Below, in pieces: positions 48,669 through 58,939 of a DNA stretch of 64,000 nt. The number at the start of each line of letters is the position of its first letter. Position 1 is the stretch's first letter. Where the stretch lies: IMG/VR virus record IMGVR_UViG_3300009705_000015, positions 1 through 64,000 of that record, one strand, 5' to 3'. Both the position numbers and the translations under genes were made by a program. Under the pieces are notes generated by a model. The model was given only the letters and a program-made list of their open reading frames with translations, had not been told where the DNA came from and did not search any database. Origin of the DNA: a virus.

Positions 48669-51600
48669 TTGGCCACTTCACCTTCTTTCATCCTTAGCAA
48701 CAACCACTTAAAGCGGCGAGGATTACCATTTGATGTGCCACCAGCGCCAGCAATAACCCCCTCCACAGGAATGCCGGTTGATACGGTGGATATGATTCCA
48801 CCAATCGGGAGTCGGGGCTTGCCCTTGACCCTCGTTTTTCACGATAGCATTGACGACACCATTGCCGATGCAGCCAATTCCCGTATGGCTCTCTGGGATG
48901 AAGCGGTTTGGACACCGAGAGCGACGAATGCGGTCGGTGCATCTGGAACTGTAATCAATCCCAAAGGGGTCGTGCCATCAACAACAACATTCGACAAATC
49001 AAGTTATCCACCAACACCAACCAATCTCGGAATGGAACAAATCCCAAGAGCGTTTGGATTGCGAATCGCAACAACCGCACCCAGATTGAATCATGCGAGA
49101 GGGCATTTGCTTCAAGGACAAACAGGTCAAGACATTGGGGCGAGTCGCCACTATCCAGAACAAGTGAAAGGAACTTGCGGATTTGGAGGCTTGTCGATTA
49201 CAGAAGCGGGTCAATTCACATCTCATCCAACAGAAGGCTACACATCGGCTCGTGCTGGGAATCACACTTGGTCTCAAACATCAAGGTCTCAAACATCTCA
49301 ATTTGACCAGATGGCCGGAATGCCATTCGTTGAAGGAACATTCTCCAGCACAGAATCCACATGGATTGGGGGTCCTCAAGTGGCCAACATAGCCCACAGT
49401 GTTGCTGGCGATATTCCATCAAATGGTCTTGGGATAATTTATGGAGATAAGCACAATTCACAGTTCCAAACCACGCTTGTATCGAGTCCGATATTGTCAA
49501 CGGCGACAACGTGTGGAATCGCTTTCACCGAAGACGAACATACATTCTCATCTCATTGGGTCATAAATCTCCGAACAGACCAACCATTCGTTGAAACGGG
49601 TCAAGACATTTCAATGCCAGATGGATTGACAGGCTGGTCAGTGATGGGTCAAGCGTCTGCTCGCCATGCCAATGCTGCGTTCAGTGGTGAAGACACCATC
49701 CAACAAATCCTCACACACGATGCAATATCCAATGGCACAGCCCCACCTCAATCGAAGGAAAACACGACTCTTGGTCGTGTTGATTTGGGCGCAAGTGTGG
49801 TTGTCGATTCAGCAGGTTTGATTGGATATGAAGGTGTGATTGTAGCCAGCGCATTCTTCGCACCAACGAGAGACACCGACCCGACCCAGATTCAAGGTGC
49901 AATATCCAACGACACCACCTCGAAGGGCTATGCGGGGATTAACATTCAAGTTCATAGTGGAATGACGGCCAGACGAAACCAGACACCATTGATTGATACT
50001 GGACCCGAACCCTATCTCTATGGAACCGATGGTTTAGTAGTCATGCCAATGACCGATATGGTCAAGACATATGCAGGTCGAGGAATCGGACACACTGTTC
50101 CAGCCTCAACAAATGCAAACAACACATGGGTTCGGAACTTTGGTCGTGTCAGAGATGATGGGTCGGGATTGCCAAGTCAAGCCCCAGCGGTTGGCGATAC
50201 CACCGCCAAGCCATTTGGGAATGGGCTAATCGAACGTAAAGGGGCGGGTCGAGCCACTAAAATTGTTGGCTCGAATGCGTGTTCGGTTGGTTCGCCAGAG
50301 TCGATTGATTTAGAATACAGCACAGGCCGTTGGATTGCAGATGGAGTTCCAACCAAAGTTCAAGTCATTCCCTCAATTGTTGGCTACACCGATGTGGTTG
50401 TTGCTGCCGGTGCTGCAAAATTAGCAGCCAATCCCGCAGCACCAAACCAAACATTCCGCAAGCCAATCGTGGATTATCACGTTCTGGTATCGGTTATTGA
50501 CCCCAATAATGTTCCTGCTGCGGTTGCCGATACTGACCCAGCGAACACGAACATTGGTCAACCAACGAACAGGAATGCGCCGATGTCAAATCGACTACAC
50601 ATTGATGCTAATTATCAAGACATTCCATGCACTATTTATCACGCTATTTTCAGAATTGACCCGACCAATCTGGAACAGATATTTATTGAATCTGGTGCTG
50701 GAGTTATGGCCGGTTTGGATGCCACCAATTTTGATTGTAAAGCATCCATCATCCCTCGTCATTCTTTCACCGATGGTGAATATGCTCAACAAGGTTGGGG
50801 TCTTCACCAAGCGACACCATTCCGACCGATAGCATTGGCCGACTCGAATACTCGGATTCCAAAATTATGCGCCGCCATCGAGGCTGGTGGATTCTATCAA
50901 CGAGGTGGGATTTCACATCTCTGGGATGCCTCCATCTATGAAGGTGAACTCTTTGTTGGGGCTGATTTCATTGACTCACATGACCTATGTGTAGCCACCG
51001 GCACGAAGGATGGCCACACCACATTTGGTGTGTTTGGCAATGGTCAAATATGGCCAGATGGAACTCCATCCCCTCAACGACCAAAGGGAACTGAATTGAT
51101 GGTGTGGCGATACTCGCCGACCCTCGACCCTCTTTGGACTAAAGACACCACATTTGCCAGCAATCCAATCAAGGATATGTTCCCAAAGTCAGTGGTATCG
51201 GTGGCATATGATACCTCTTGCGACACCATGACGAGAGCATCCACCGACTTGTTGAATATATCACGAACTGCAATCGGAATCGGTGCGGTCTGGAATCTCC
51301 ACGATTGGGTTATGCCACAGATTGAAATGATGAGATATTTGGGTCGTGAAGAGAAGGATGCGGTGGTTCATCCTTTATCATCACAGGCTGCATCTCCACC
51401 TCTCCCCATCTATCACCCAACGCTTCATTGTTCCAGCCTGCGAATCATGGAGGATGGTCGGATGGCTATGGCGGCGGTGCATATCGACTACATCAAAACC
51501 GAGAATGATTATCCAGCGGTTGACATCAAATATCCTTTGAATCCTGACCTTGACACGGGCGGTTGTCCTGCTGGATATTACCAATCTGGTGGCAAGTGCA

Positions 51601-54600
51601 TTCCACTTGATGGTGGTCAAAGCGACAATCCATCGGGATATGGTTCAGACCCAGCATCTGGAGATGTAGTTCCCGAACCAACCGGCGCACCATCACCCGT
51701 CAATGGGTCAGGTGGTTCGACTCCCAAGAGCGATAACTTCTCCGCATATCCAACATGGTCGAAACTGATGGCGAACACACAGGCTCGCTCGTTGATTTTG
51801 ATGTTCACCGATGTCAAAGAGGATGAACAAACAGGACTCGCCAAGCGTGGGCGAGCGTTGTTTGATATTCGATGGGAGACCATTCCTATGGGAGATGGAG
51901 AAGTTCCAGATACTATCGCCAACCAAATGTGGGTTGATGGAGATACTTGGTGGTCAGGTGCAAGAATCTCATATTGGTATGCCGAATCTGGACAACAAGC
52001 AATTCCAATCACATATGGTTCATATCCCGATTGCCGAATGACTTTTGCACATTTACCACGTTCATTGCCATTCATCGAAAATATAATTATTGGGTCCAAT
52101 ACGGTTGGAACTATCCGTTCTGGATTCCCGCAGATTCAGCCGATTACCACAGCACGAACTTTGAGCGTTGCTTTGCCATTTATCAATGCAAATCTCGGCC
52201 AGCCTGTGAGCGCATGGTCGGTTGAGCGCATTGCGTTTTTGACATTGACTCGGTTCGTGGCAACGACAATCGGCTTTGCTGACTTTGGCTCTGGTGCGAA
52301 TCCTCACCAAGAACTTGGGTGGTCTGGTTGGTCATTCCCTCGTGGCCTCTATGACCCAGCAGCATTCGGAGATAACACTTTATTCTTTTCAGATGCGCCA
52401 GAATCAACAGAAGCAGAACCACCAATCGGTGGTGTCATTGTTCCAACCGAGCAAGGGATATTCGCTGGATTCGGAGATATTATTGACGATAATGCTGGAG
52501 GGGCGAATCCATACGCACCAGCATTTGCATATTCTCTCGATTGTTCAGCCATCACATATCCTGTGAACCTTGAATCATTCAGAGCATACAAAGCCGGTGG
52601 AACAGGAGAACAATTGTTGAATCCACCAAGAACCTGTGGTGGTTTGACAGAAGTTCTCGCCAACATAATGGACCCAGCGCAATCGACTTATTTTGCTCTC
52701 GACCAAGAATATGTCAACACCGGAGAGCCTCCATTCCAGATTATTGGAACTTCATTGGTGAGAACATACAACCCCTTCAATCCTCCAACGATTGAAGCGC
52801 AGATGCTTTGGACTTCAATAACTCTTGGTGGAACTACAATTCCATTCGTGTTTCATGGAACAGAAGGCCACCGATTGATGCGGGGTGGACAAGGTGGATG
52901 GTCGCATCACGGACCCCTCCACTATGGAATCTCAACCAAATTGCATCCATACCGTGTCGATAGAGTCTTCAAACAAGTTCACGGTGGTGTTGGCTACAAT
53001 TTGCCGATTCATTTGCTCAAGCCTCCTGCTGTCCATGTGCGAGCGAGAGCCGGAGGGCGCAATTCTCTTGAACTTGAAATGGAGACTCCATTCCACCGAA
53101 CTGACAACATTCACTTGCTCGGTGCTGCGACTTTCAACACCGGATTTGAACTCGGTGGGGAATCTCCAGCAGGTCAAGCACGACCCGTTGCTGGTCAATA
53201 CTTCTTGCGAACTAATCTATGGGATAAACCAATGTGGCCAACGGGTGGTGCAAAGCCAGCCAAGACTCTTGGGCTTGGTGCATACACGAGAGTTCACGGA
53301 CCCATTGTCAGTGGCTCATATGGGCTTGAGGCATTCTGGTCAGACCATCCAACCGACCACTTTCATGCTGCGGCGATACCAATTCTCCCCAACACCGATT
53401 ATGACCTATCTATGATTCAAAATAGCCGATACTCACCAATGATGCTTGGTCGAATCAAGGAAATGAGTCGGCACGATATGATTGCTGTGTCAGAACAATT
53501 GATGTCGTCTGTTGACGTTCATGTATCGAAAAGTTCTCGACCAATGTGGGATTCTGGCGGAATCGTATCGGCTCAAGGTATTGGGTATAAGGATGCGGTT
53601 GCGGGTCCATACATGATTCAAACACAATCCTCGATGGATGGTGAGAACTTGAAGGGTCCGGCGACTATGGCCGGTGGTTCGGGTCCACAGTGTCTCGGTC
53701 ATGGCCAACGTATAGTCAGAACTCCAGATGGAACTCTTCACCAATTCCAATTCCACAGGTCGGTTCAATCTGGGTCGCTCAATCTCCCCCAATGGTGTCA
53801 TTTGAAAAAGCCAATTCATGCGGATTTGTTTTACAATCGCAGAGCAATGAAACCAGACCAAGACGCTGCGGTGTTCGGTGGCAAGGATGAATGTGGACCC
53901 ACATTGGCATCCGTTGGTGCTGGGATGAGTCAAGGTGAATACCATAAAGGCCGAGTCATGGGGGCTGCGTTTTGTTCCGATTCAAATGGAACTCTCCATG
54001 CGGTTATTGAATATCATCCAAATCCAAATGATGTGCCAAGCCATCAAGCGCATGAACTGTATTATCATAAGGCTGAAAGAACCATGTCAACATACAATCC
54101 AGAACCCGTTTATGATTGGGATTGGTCAGTTCACACACCCGTGTTGATTCAATCTGGATTGACAGGAACAACAGAATCGGGAGGAACTCGATGGGATTTG
54201 AGGCAACCATCTCTCGTGTGCGATTCTCAAGACAAATTGCATCTCGCCGTTGTCCAAGTTCTATCCACCGTTGGTGGTTCAGGATTGCCTCAATCGACAA
54301 GGATATTCTATACTTGTAAATTGGATAGTGAACCATCATTCGCCGATTGGGTTCCATTGGATTCCACAGCACGGCCTGACGACAATAGGTGGCAATTGGT
54401 TCACGGCTCGATTCCTGATGCTGGCTATACTACGCTCAACCAAGCATCGGTGGGTCCACATTACACCAATTTCAACGCAGAGCCAAAGGTTTGTCTTCGT
54501 GGCGACAACCTGCCTGTTGTATTTTATCGAGGTTTTCCAATCCAATCGTTTGGAATTGCTGACAGGAACTATTCGGCGATATATGCCAACATAGGAATAA

Positions 54601-55646
54601 GCCCAAATGTATTGTCAAACGACCCATCAGGGAGATACGCATTCGACACCAAACGATGTTATCATGTGGTTGGATTGCCACCAGATGCAAAGAATACTCT
54701 TGAGCCATACAATGTCGTGTATTATGACGCAATCATAGATGAGCGAGATAGAGCATTGGTCGTGTCGTGCAAGGATGATAGAGACACCTCGTTGGCCAAA
54801 ACATTCGCACCAAGACAAACACTTCTCACCGTCTTTGATACTCGCAAGACACTTGCTGAACAATACGATGCAATCAATGGACTTGGCAATCACATAACGG
54901 TCTGGCGTGGACCCGTGTATAATGGAACAAGCGAACTGAAAGCCGTTGACCCATCATATCGAGATTTGACTTTAAGCACGGATGGAAAAGGCAACATTCA
55001 TCTGGTAATGACTTTCAGTATGATTGGCGAAGACGATGGGAGACTCGGAGAAGTGTATCGAGATGCTGCTTCTCCACAGGTCAGACAATCGGCGCTGGGT
55101 CCACTTCAATGGGCGGCGACTCCAACGGGCAAACTGAACGTCAGCGGGGTCGAAACCCCATATCTGGGTGGATTCATCAAGCCAAACATTTCACCGAATT
55201 GGTCTGGGGCGGTTGTTCCACCATATCCACCATACATGGATTCAACCACAGGCCGTGAATATCAACATATTTTGCATTGCTGGATTCCGTCGATTGAGTT
55301 CGACACGACTGCGAACGTATTACGCTCAATCAATATCCGCTGGCTATCCGTGCCATCTCTCCGATGGGATAACGCCAACAACACTTGGAGTCCTGTTGGC
55401 TCGGCTCAAACAATGGCCGGTCAAGAGGATTTTCCACACCATTCGACTCAATTGCGCTATCAACGATTCTGGGGATATGATGCGTCAGAGATTGATTTGA
55501 GATGGTTCACCAACGAAACCTCATGGTATCGAACAGGACATAAAGGCGCAGATTTGTATTATCCATCGGCTGGCGGAGTTCAAATGCAAATGGGAGATTC
55601 TCAAACGAAAGGTGAAGGAATCGCAGGTTATCCAGACGGGCTGTGA
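48669..55646 (+). CDS. Giant tail fibre/receptor-binding protein, 2325 aa
   Basis: The largest gene in the window. The TTG at 48669 was chosen because no ATG lies near and TTTAG ends 21 bases before it; the frame has no earlier start without crossing structure. No signal peptide or membrane segment. The middle contains a short Cys-containing patch (CPAGYYQSGGKCIP near 966). Several repeats near 1770, 1852 and 2104 read G-x-L-H-x-V or G-x-I-H-L-V after an Asp, like Asp-box or BNR-type beta-propeller blades seen in sialidase-like proteins. The rest is strand-rich. Likely forms the long side or central fibre and may bind or trim host sugars. Active-site residues are not identifiable by eye. Confidence 0.7.
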   Translation: MATSPSFILSNNHLKRRGLPFDVPPAPAITPSTGMPVDTVDMIPPIGSRGLPLTLVFHDSIDDTIADAANSRMALWDEAVWTPRATNAVGASGTVINPKGVVPSTTTFDKSSYPPTPTNLGMEQIPRAFGLRIATTAPRLNHARGHLLQGQTGQDIGASRHYPEQVKGTCGFGGLSITEAGQFTSHPTEGYTSARAGNHTWSQTSRSQTSQFDQMAGMPFVEGTFSSTESTWIGGPQVANIAHSVAGDIPSNGLGIIYGDKHNSQFQTTLVSSPILSTATTCGIAFTEDEHTFSSHWVINLRTDQPFVETGQDISMPDGLTGWSVMGQASARHANAAFSGEDTIQQILTHDAISNGTAPPQSKENTTLGRVDLGASVVVDSAGLIGYEGVIVASAFFAPTRDTDPTQIQGAISNDTTSKGYAGINIQVHSGMTARRNQTPLIDTGPEPYLYGTDGLVVMPMTDMVKTYAGRGIGHTVPASTNANNTWVRNFGRVRDDGSGLPSQAPAVGDTTAKPFGNGLIERKGAGRATKIVGSNACSVGSPESIDLEYSTGRWIADGVPTKVQVIPSIVGYTDVVVAAGAAKLAANPAAPNQTFRKPIVDYHVLVSVIDPNNVPAAVADTDPANTNIGQPTNRNAPMSNRLHIDANYQDIPCTIYHAIFRIDPTNLEQIFIESGAGVMAGLDATNFDCKASIIPRHSFTDGEYAQQGWGLHQATPFRPIALADSNTRIPKLCAAIEAGGFYQRGGISHLWDASIYEGELFVGADFIDSHDLCVATGTKDGHTTFGVFGNGQIWPDGTPSPQRPKGTELMVWRYSPTLDPLWTKDTTFASNPIKDMFPKSVVSVAYDTSCDTMTRASTDLLNISRTAIGIGAVWNLHDWVMPQIEMMRYLGREEKDAVVHPLSSQAASPPLPIYHPTLHCSSLRIMEDGRMAMAAVHIDYIKTENDYPAVDIKYPLNPDLDTGGCPAGYYQSGGKCIPLDGGQSDNPSGYGSDPASGDVVPEPTGAPSPVNGSGGSTPKSDNFSAYPTWSKLMANTQARSLILMFTDVKEDEQTGLAKRGRALFDIRWETIPMGDGEVPDTIANQMWVDGDTWWSGARISYWYAESGQQAIPITYGSYPDCRMTFAHLPRSLPFIENIIIGSNTVGTIRSGFPQIQPITTARTLSVALPFINANLGQPVSAWSVERIAFLTLTRFVATTIGFADFGSGANPHQELGWSGWSFPRGLYDPAAFGDNTLFFSDAPESTEAEPPIGGVIVPTEQGIFAGFGDIIDDNAGGANPYAPAFAYSLDCSAITYPVNLESFRAYKAGGTGEQLLNPPRTCGGLTEVLANIMDPAQSTYFALDQEYVNTGEPPFQIIGTSLVRTYNPFNPPTIEAQMLWTSITLGGTTIPFVFHGTEGHRLMRGGQGGWSHHGPLHYGISTKLHPYRVDRVFKQVHGGVGYNLPIHLLKPPAVHVRARAGGRNSLELEMETPFHRTDNIHLLGAATFNTGFELGGESPAGQARPVAGQYFLRTNLWDKPMWPTGGAKPAKTLGLGAYTRVHGPIVSGSYGLEAFWSDHPTDHFHAAAIPILPNTDYDLSMIQNSRYSPMMLGRIKEMSRHDMIAVSEQLMSSVDVHVSKSSRPMWDSGGIVSAQGIGYKDAVAGPYMIQTQSSMDGENLKGPATMAGGSGPQCLGHGQRIVRTPDGTLHQFQFHRSVQSGSLNLPQWCHLKKPIHADLFYNRRAMKPDQDAAVFGGKDECGPTLASVGAGMSQGEYHKGRVMGAAFCSDSNGTLHAVIEYHPNPNDVPSHQAHELYYHKAERTMSTYNPEPVYDWDWSVHTPVLIQSGLTGTTESGGTRWDLRQPSLVCDSQDKLHLAVVQVLSTVGGSGLPQSTRIFYTCKLDSEPSFADWVPLDSTARPDDNRWQLVHGSIPDAGYTTLNQASVGPHYTNFNAEPKVCLRGDNLPVVFYRGFPIQSFGIADRNYSAIYANIGISPNVLSNDPSGRYAFDTKRCYHVVGLPPDAKNTLEPYNVVYYDAIIDERDRALVVSCKDDRDTSLAKTFAPRQTLLTVFDTRKTLAEQYDAINGLGNHITVWRGPVYNGTSELKAVDPSYRDLTLSTDGKGNIHLVMTFSMIGEDDGRLGEVYRDAASPQVRQSALGPLQWAATPTGKLNVSGVETPYLGGFIKPNISPNWSGAVVPPYPPYMDSTTGREYQHILHCWIPSIEFDTTANVLRSINIRWLSVPSLRWDNANNTWSPVGSAQTMAGQEDFPHHSTQLRYQRFWGYDASEIDLRWFTNETSWYRTGHKGADLYYPSAGGVQMQMGDSQTKGEGIAGYPDGL

Positions 55647-55651
55647 AAATT

Positions 55652-55669
55652 GATATTGAACTCAATATC
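55652..55669. promoter_or_regulatory. GATATTGAACTCAATATC palindrome
   Basis: The best copy of the recurring palindrome: two 8-base arms around AC, 5 bases after the stop of the giant fibre gene. It may be a protein-binding site or terminator; the loop is too small for a good RNA hairpin. Confidence 0.5.
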
Positions 55670-55698
55670 CAATTACCAAATACATCGAGGAACAAAAC

Positions 55699-55728
55699 CA
55701 TTGAGATTCCGAACATACTATAAGGGGG
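55699..55728 (+). promoter_or_regulatory. Two-box promoter for gene 55746
   Basis: CATTGAGATTCCG at 55699 and CTATAAGGGGG at 55718. TATAAG ends 21 bases before ATG 55746. Confidence 0.65.
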
Positions 55729-55745
55729 AACTCCCACGACTGTAT

Positions 55746-56018
55746 ATGAGCAGCCAATACCTCCGCACATACTTCAACGAGCGCAACCTCCCAGAACGCA
55801 TCATCACGGTGAACTTCGTGTATGACTTTGGCGACAGGTCAGCAATCCACATGATTGAATCCTCCGCTGTTATCGACATGGTTCTCAATGTTGCACCAGC
55901 AAAAGAACAAGAGAACATCGCAAACATGATTCGCAAAATTGAGTTCTCAAACCCAAACGCAATTCACGGATTCATTGACCACTTGGCATATTGCTATGTG
56001 GACATGAACTTCTATTGA
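55746..56018 (+). CDS. Hypothetical protein, 90 aa
   Basis: ATG 55746 set by promoter. Beta strands (ERIITVNFVYDFGDRSAIHMIE) followed by helices (AKEQENIANMIRKIEF). No family recognised. The next gene follows after 24 bases and has an SD, so they are co-transcribed. Confidence 0.65.
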   Translation: MSSQYLRTYFNERNLPERIITVNFVYDFGDRSAIHMIESSAVIDMVLNVAPAKEQENIANMIRKIEFSNPNAIHGFIDHLAYCYVDMNFY

Positions 56019-56042
56019 AAATAAAAAAAGGAGATGAACAGA

Positions 56043-56441
56043 ATGACATACGCAGTAAAAATGATTAACAGACAACCAGACTATGAAGCCGAATACCCTC
56101 ACACCGTTGAGGATGGAATTATGCACTATCGTGGATTCAGCACATTCCCAGACCAATCTGGGTTTTATGGCGATGATATTGATTGCATCACGACCTTCGT
56201 TTGCCGAACTACTGACCTTCGTGTCGCTATGGCGGACAAGCCACGAGGCTGGACAGTCATGTCATGCCAACACCCAATGCAAGGCGATGAGAAGGGCTAC
56301 AAGCAACGCCCATACTTCTTCGTTCCTCAAACTGACAAGTTCATCGCTACGGCTGAATCGAACCTCGCTGAATCCGACTTATCGGACTCCGACAAAGACG
56401 AGGTTCGTGCGCTCTGGGAATCATACGGATGGTTCGCTTGA
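56043..56441 (+). CDS. Hypothetical protein, 132 aa
   Basis: ATG 56043 lies 8 bases after GGAG; ATG 56034 would be too close. Contents: MTYAVKMINRQPDYEAEYP, many W, Y and D residues, and an acidic end (ESDLSDSDKDEVRALWES). No motif. Second gene of a two-gene operon ending at the 56506 hairpin. Confidence 0.6.
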   Translation: MTYAVKMINRQPDYEAEYPHTVEDGIMHYRGFSTFPDQSGFYGDDIDCITTFVCRTTDLRVAMADKPRGWTVMSCQHPMQGDEKGYKQRPYFFVPQTDKFIATAESNLAESDLSDSDKDEVRALWESYGWFA

Positions 56442-56505
56442 ATTGATATTCTGATTTGATACTCAATAAGCATTGATAGAAGCCCTGCAATCCATCTGCA
56501 TCATT

Positions 56506-56524
56506 AGCCCCCCATAGGGGGGCT
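56506..56524 (+). terminator. Perfect GC hairpin terminator
   Basis: AGCCCCCC, loop ATA, GGGGGGCT: 8 perfect pairs. A second weaker inverted repeat (ACACATA and TATGTGT) lies at about 56558-56588. The 56442-56607 gap holds nothing else. Confidence 0.6.
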
Positions 56525-56607
56525 ATATCAATCAATCAAACCCACAGGGGTGTTAGAACACATATACGATAGTCAATATGTATGTGTATGAGCATAGGGG
56601 GTGATTC

Positions 56608-56623
56608 CATTGATTAAGGTGGG
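56608..56623 (+). promoter_or_regulatory. Promoter for the helicase gene (GGTGGG class)
   Basis: CATTGATTAAGGTGGG; GATTAA ends 23 bases before ATG 56641. Confidence 0.65.
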
Positions 56624-56640
56624 ATGCTGGTGTCTTGGAT

Positions 56641-58386
56641 ATGGCAATCGTGAGAATCGACATTCCCTCTCGTGCAGAACTGCCCGATGAATGGGAACAA
56701 GTCAGACCGCACTTTCCGATGCCAGCCCCAAGAAAATATCAAGACGATGCGTTGTCGGTTATGTATTGGGCTTTGGATAATGACGACTTCGACAACATCG
56801 TGATTGAAGCACCCACAGGAATCGGCAAATCAGCAATCGCTATGACCGTGCAAAACCGTTTTCAATCCGCATACCTCCTGACTCCATCTCTTGGCCTTGC
56901 AGACCAATACAAGCGTGATTATGGCCATGCCTTGAAAGAAGTCAAAGGCCGTTCCAATTTTGCCTGCTGGGTTAATTCTGGAACTGCCGATAAGGGTCCA
57001 TGTTATGTTGGCAAGAAGCGGTGTCCACACACCAAAGAAGCCGACCCTTGTCCGTATTATGCACAGAAGTTCGAGGCTGTAAATGCAAGAATCACCCTTT
57101 CAAATCCAGCATATTTATTCCGAGTTATCAAATCCCCAGACCAATCATTTGGTCAACGAGACTTCGCCATAATCGACGAGGCTCACGGCATGGAGGGATT
57201 CCTGATGGGCTTGATGGAGGTTCGTGTCAATCAAGTGGATTTCAACCGTGTGTTTGGGGCAAAGACTCCATTCCCAATGCACTATCACCCAGCCGATTGG
57301 GTTGACGATATAACCAAATTGCACGAGGGTGCGACGAAGACTTTGACAAGTGCAGAAGAGGATGAGAACGTGAATCTCGTGGATGAAATGCGAGGAATTA
57401 TTTCACGAACTGCAACATTGCTGGAATTGCTTGCTGTGCCAAATGATGTAGTGGTCGAACTCGACCATGACAGAAGAGGCAACCGAGTTCTCATTGTTAA
57501 ACCGATTCGAGTCAGCAAATTAGCACCGGATATATTGGAGTCAATAAGCCGCCAGCGGATATTTATGTCTGCAACAATTCTCAATGTTGACGAGTTCTTG
57601 GCTGGGCTTGGACTCTCCGACCAAAAGACTCTCTTCATCCGAATCACAGAATCGCCATTCCCAAAGGAGAACTTCAATGTTCACTATGCACCAACAGGCT
57701 CAATGTCATATGCTCGCCGTGAGAAGTCGATTCCTCGTCAGGTCAAGGCAATCGCAGCAATCATGGAGAAGTGGCCAGATAAGCGAGGCGTTGTCCTCCC
57801 TCACACCCATGCAATCCGCAAAGGATTGGTCGAGGGGCTACAAGCAGCCGGTCTTGGAGACCGAATCATAACTCACGATTCAAACGGCCATGCACGTTCA
57901 CTTGCGCTTGATAAGTTCTTCACTTCAGAGCGTGATGATTTAGTTCTCATTTCAACCTATGTCGGCGAAGGATTCGACTTCAAGGGCAGGCTGGCGGAAT
58001 GGTTGGTCATATCCAAAATACCATATCTATTCACACCAGACCCACAGGTCGCTCAAAGGATGGAACAAGACGAGCATGAATGGCGAAGAGAACACGAAGG
58101 CACACCTAAATGCCCCTATGAACCTCCGAACAAATACAGTGGAAATCTATGCTCATCATTCACTTGTCCTAAACCATGTCAATCGTGGTTCAATGTGGCA
58201 ACCACTTTGAAATTGGTTCAAGGTGCTGGGAGAATCAACAGAACTCCAGATGATGTTGGCCACTTGTTCATCCTCGACCAATCGTGGGAACGCTATTATC
58301 GACTAAACGGACATCTCTTGCCTTCGTGGTTCAGGAATGCAATCCAACCAGCACCAGCGTGGTTGAAACGCCATCTGGTGTTATGA
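56641..58386 (+). CDS. XPD/DinG-type iron-sulfur superfamily 2 helicase
   Basis: 581 residues. Walker A APTGIGKSAIA near 58, DEAH box IIDEAHG near 177 and the final motif VQGAGRINRTPDDVG near 528 are intact. Between Walker A and DEAH, cysteines in NFACWV (about 109) and in KGPCYVGKKRCPHTKEADPC (about 120-136) match the four-Cys iron-sulfur cluster of XPD/DinG. A second Cys-rich region near 490-510 (CPYEPPNKYSG...CSSFTCPKPCQ) is additional. These helicases unwind DNA 5' to 3', use ATP, and help repair or replication. The ATG is fixed by the TATA element 23 bases upstream; the in-frame TTG at 56635 is not needed. Confidence 0.88.
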   Translation: MAIVRIDIPSRAELPDEWEQVRPHFPMPAPRKYQDDALSVMYWALDNDDFDNIVIEAPTGIGKSAIAMTVQNRFQSAYLLTPSLGLADQYKRDYGHALKEVKGRSNFACWVNSGTADKGPCYVGKKRCPHTKEADPCPYYAQKFEAVNARITLSNPAYLFRVIKSPDQSFGQRDFAIIDEAHGMEGFLMGLMEVRVNQVDFNRVFGAKTPFPMHYHPADWVDDITKLHEGATKTLTSAEEDENVNLVDEMRGIISRTATLLELLAVPNDVVVELDHDRRGNRVLIVKPIRVSKLAPDILESISRQRIFMSATILNVDEFLAGLGLSDQKTLFIRITESPFPKENFNVHYAPTGSMSYARREKSIPRQVKAIAAIMEKWPDKRGVVLPHTHAIRKGLVEGLQAAGLGDRIITHDSNGHARSLALDKFFTSERDDLVLISTYVGEGFDFKGRLAEWLVISKIPYLFTPDPQVAQRMEQDEHEWRREHEGTPKCPYEPPNKYSGNLCSSFTCPKPCQSWFNVATTLKLVQGAGRINRTPDDVGHLFILDQSWERYYRLNGHLLPSWFRNAIQPAPAWLKRHLVL

Positions 58387-58423
58387 ATATGAATGGTTTG
58401 GTGTGCTAAGTGGAGAACAGAAG

Positions 58424-58437
58424 TATTGATAAGGGTG
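58424..58437 (+). promoter_or_regulatory. Promoter for the small-gene operon at 58455
   Basis: TATTGATAAGGGTG; GATAAG ends 21 bases before ATG 58455. Confidence 0.6.
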
Positions 58438-58454
58438 ATGGTGGTGCGACAAAC

Positions 58455-58613
58455 ATGAGCGACAAAGAAGCCGACGAACAATCCCGCCGCATGGCTATTG
58501 CAGAAAGCGGAATATACCGTTCTATGAAACAACATAAAGAAGCACAGAAAAAAGGCGCAGACCTGTATGACAGGTTTGCTAAAATGATTGCTGAAAGAGA
58601 TGGAGATGAATGA
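58455..58613 (+). CDS. Small helical protein, 52 aa
   Basis: MSDKEADEQSRRMAIAESGIYR continues as an amphipathic, charged helix and ends RDGDE. The bases for that C-terminal GDE also form the GGAG SD of the next gene (GGAGATGAATGATATG), so the end of one protein and the start signal of the next are shared. The start is 21 bases after the TATA element. No function known. Confidence 0.6.
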   Translation: MSDKEADEQSRRMAIAESGIYRSMKQHKEAQKKGADLYDRFAKMIAERDGDE

Positions 58614-58614
58614 T

Positions 58615-58938
58615 ATGTTCCACTCACGCCTATACACAGCCCGAATTGAAGAACTGAAAAATGTTGAGATTAAATACACTCCAGACGGTGAACCGCACTA
58701 CAACACATTGAACCATTGGAACAATGAGGATTGGTTTGGTTCACTTTGTAATGTATCTGGAACAGGAAAATACCGATTCAACCAAGTGGGAACTGACGGA
58801 TTCGCATGGAGTCAAATGCGATTCAAGAACAAAGACGATGCGATTGCATACCTTTGTCATGGAGTCCAACGATACTATCAAGTCAAAGAAGGCGACGGAC
58901 AATATGAAGTTCGCACATACTACATGGAGGGATATTGA
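58615..58938 (+). CDS. Hypothetical protein, 107 aa
   Basis: ATG 58615, 9 bases after GGAG. Beta-rich (VEIKYTPDGEPHYNTLNHW, YRFNQVGTDGFAWSQMRF) with one helix (DDAIAYLCHGVQRYY). No motif. Its end (MEGY) provides the GGAGGG SD for the next gene. Confidence 0.65.
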   Translation: MFHSRLYTARIEELKNVEIKYTPDGEPHYNTLNHWNNEDWFGSLCNVSGTGKYRFNQVGTDGFAWSQMRFKNKDDAIAYLCHGVQRYYQVKEGDGQYEVRTYYMEGY

Positions 58939-58939
58939 A

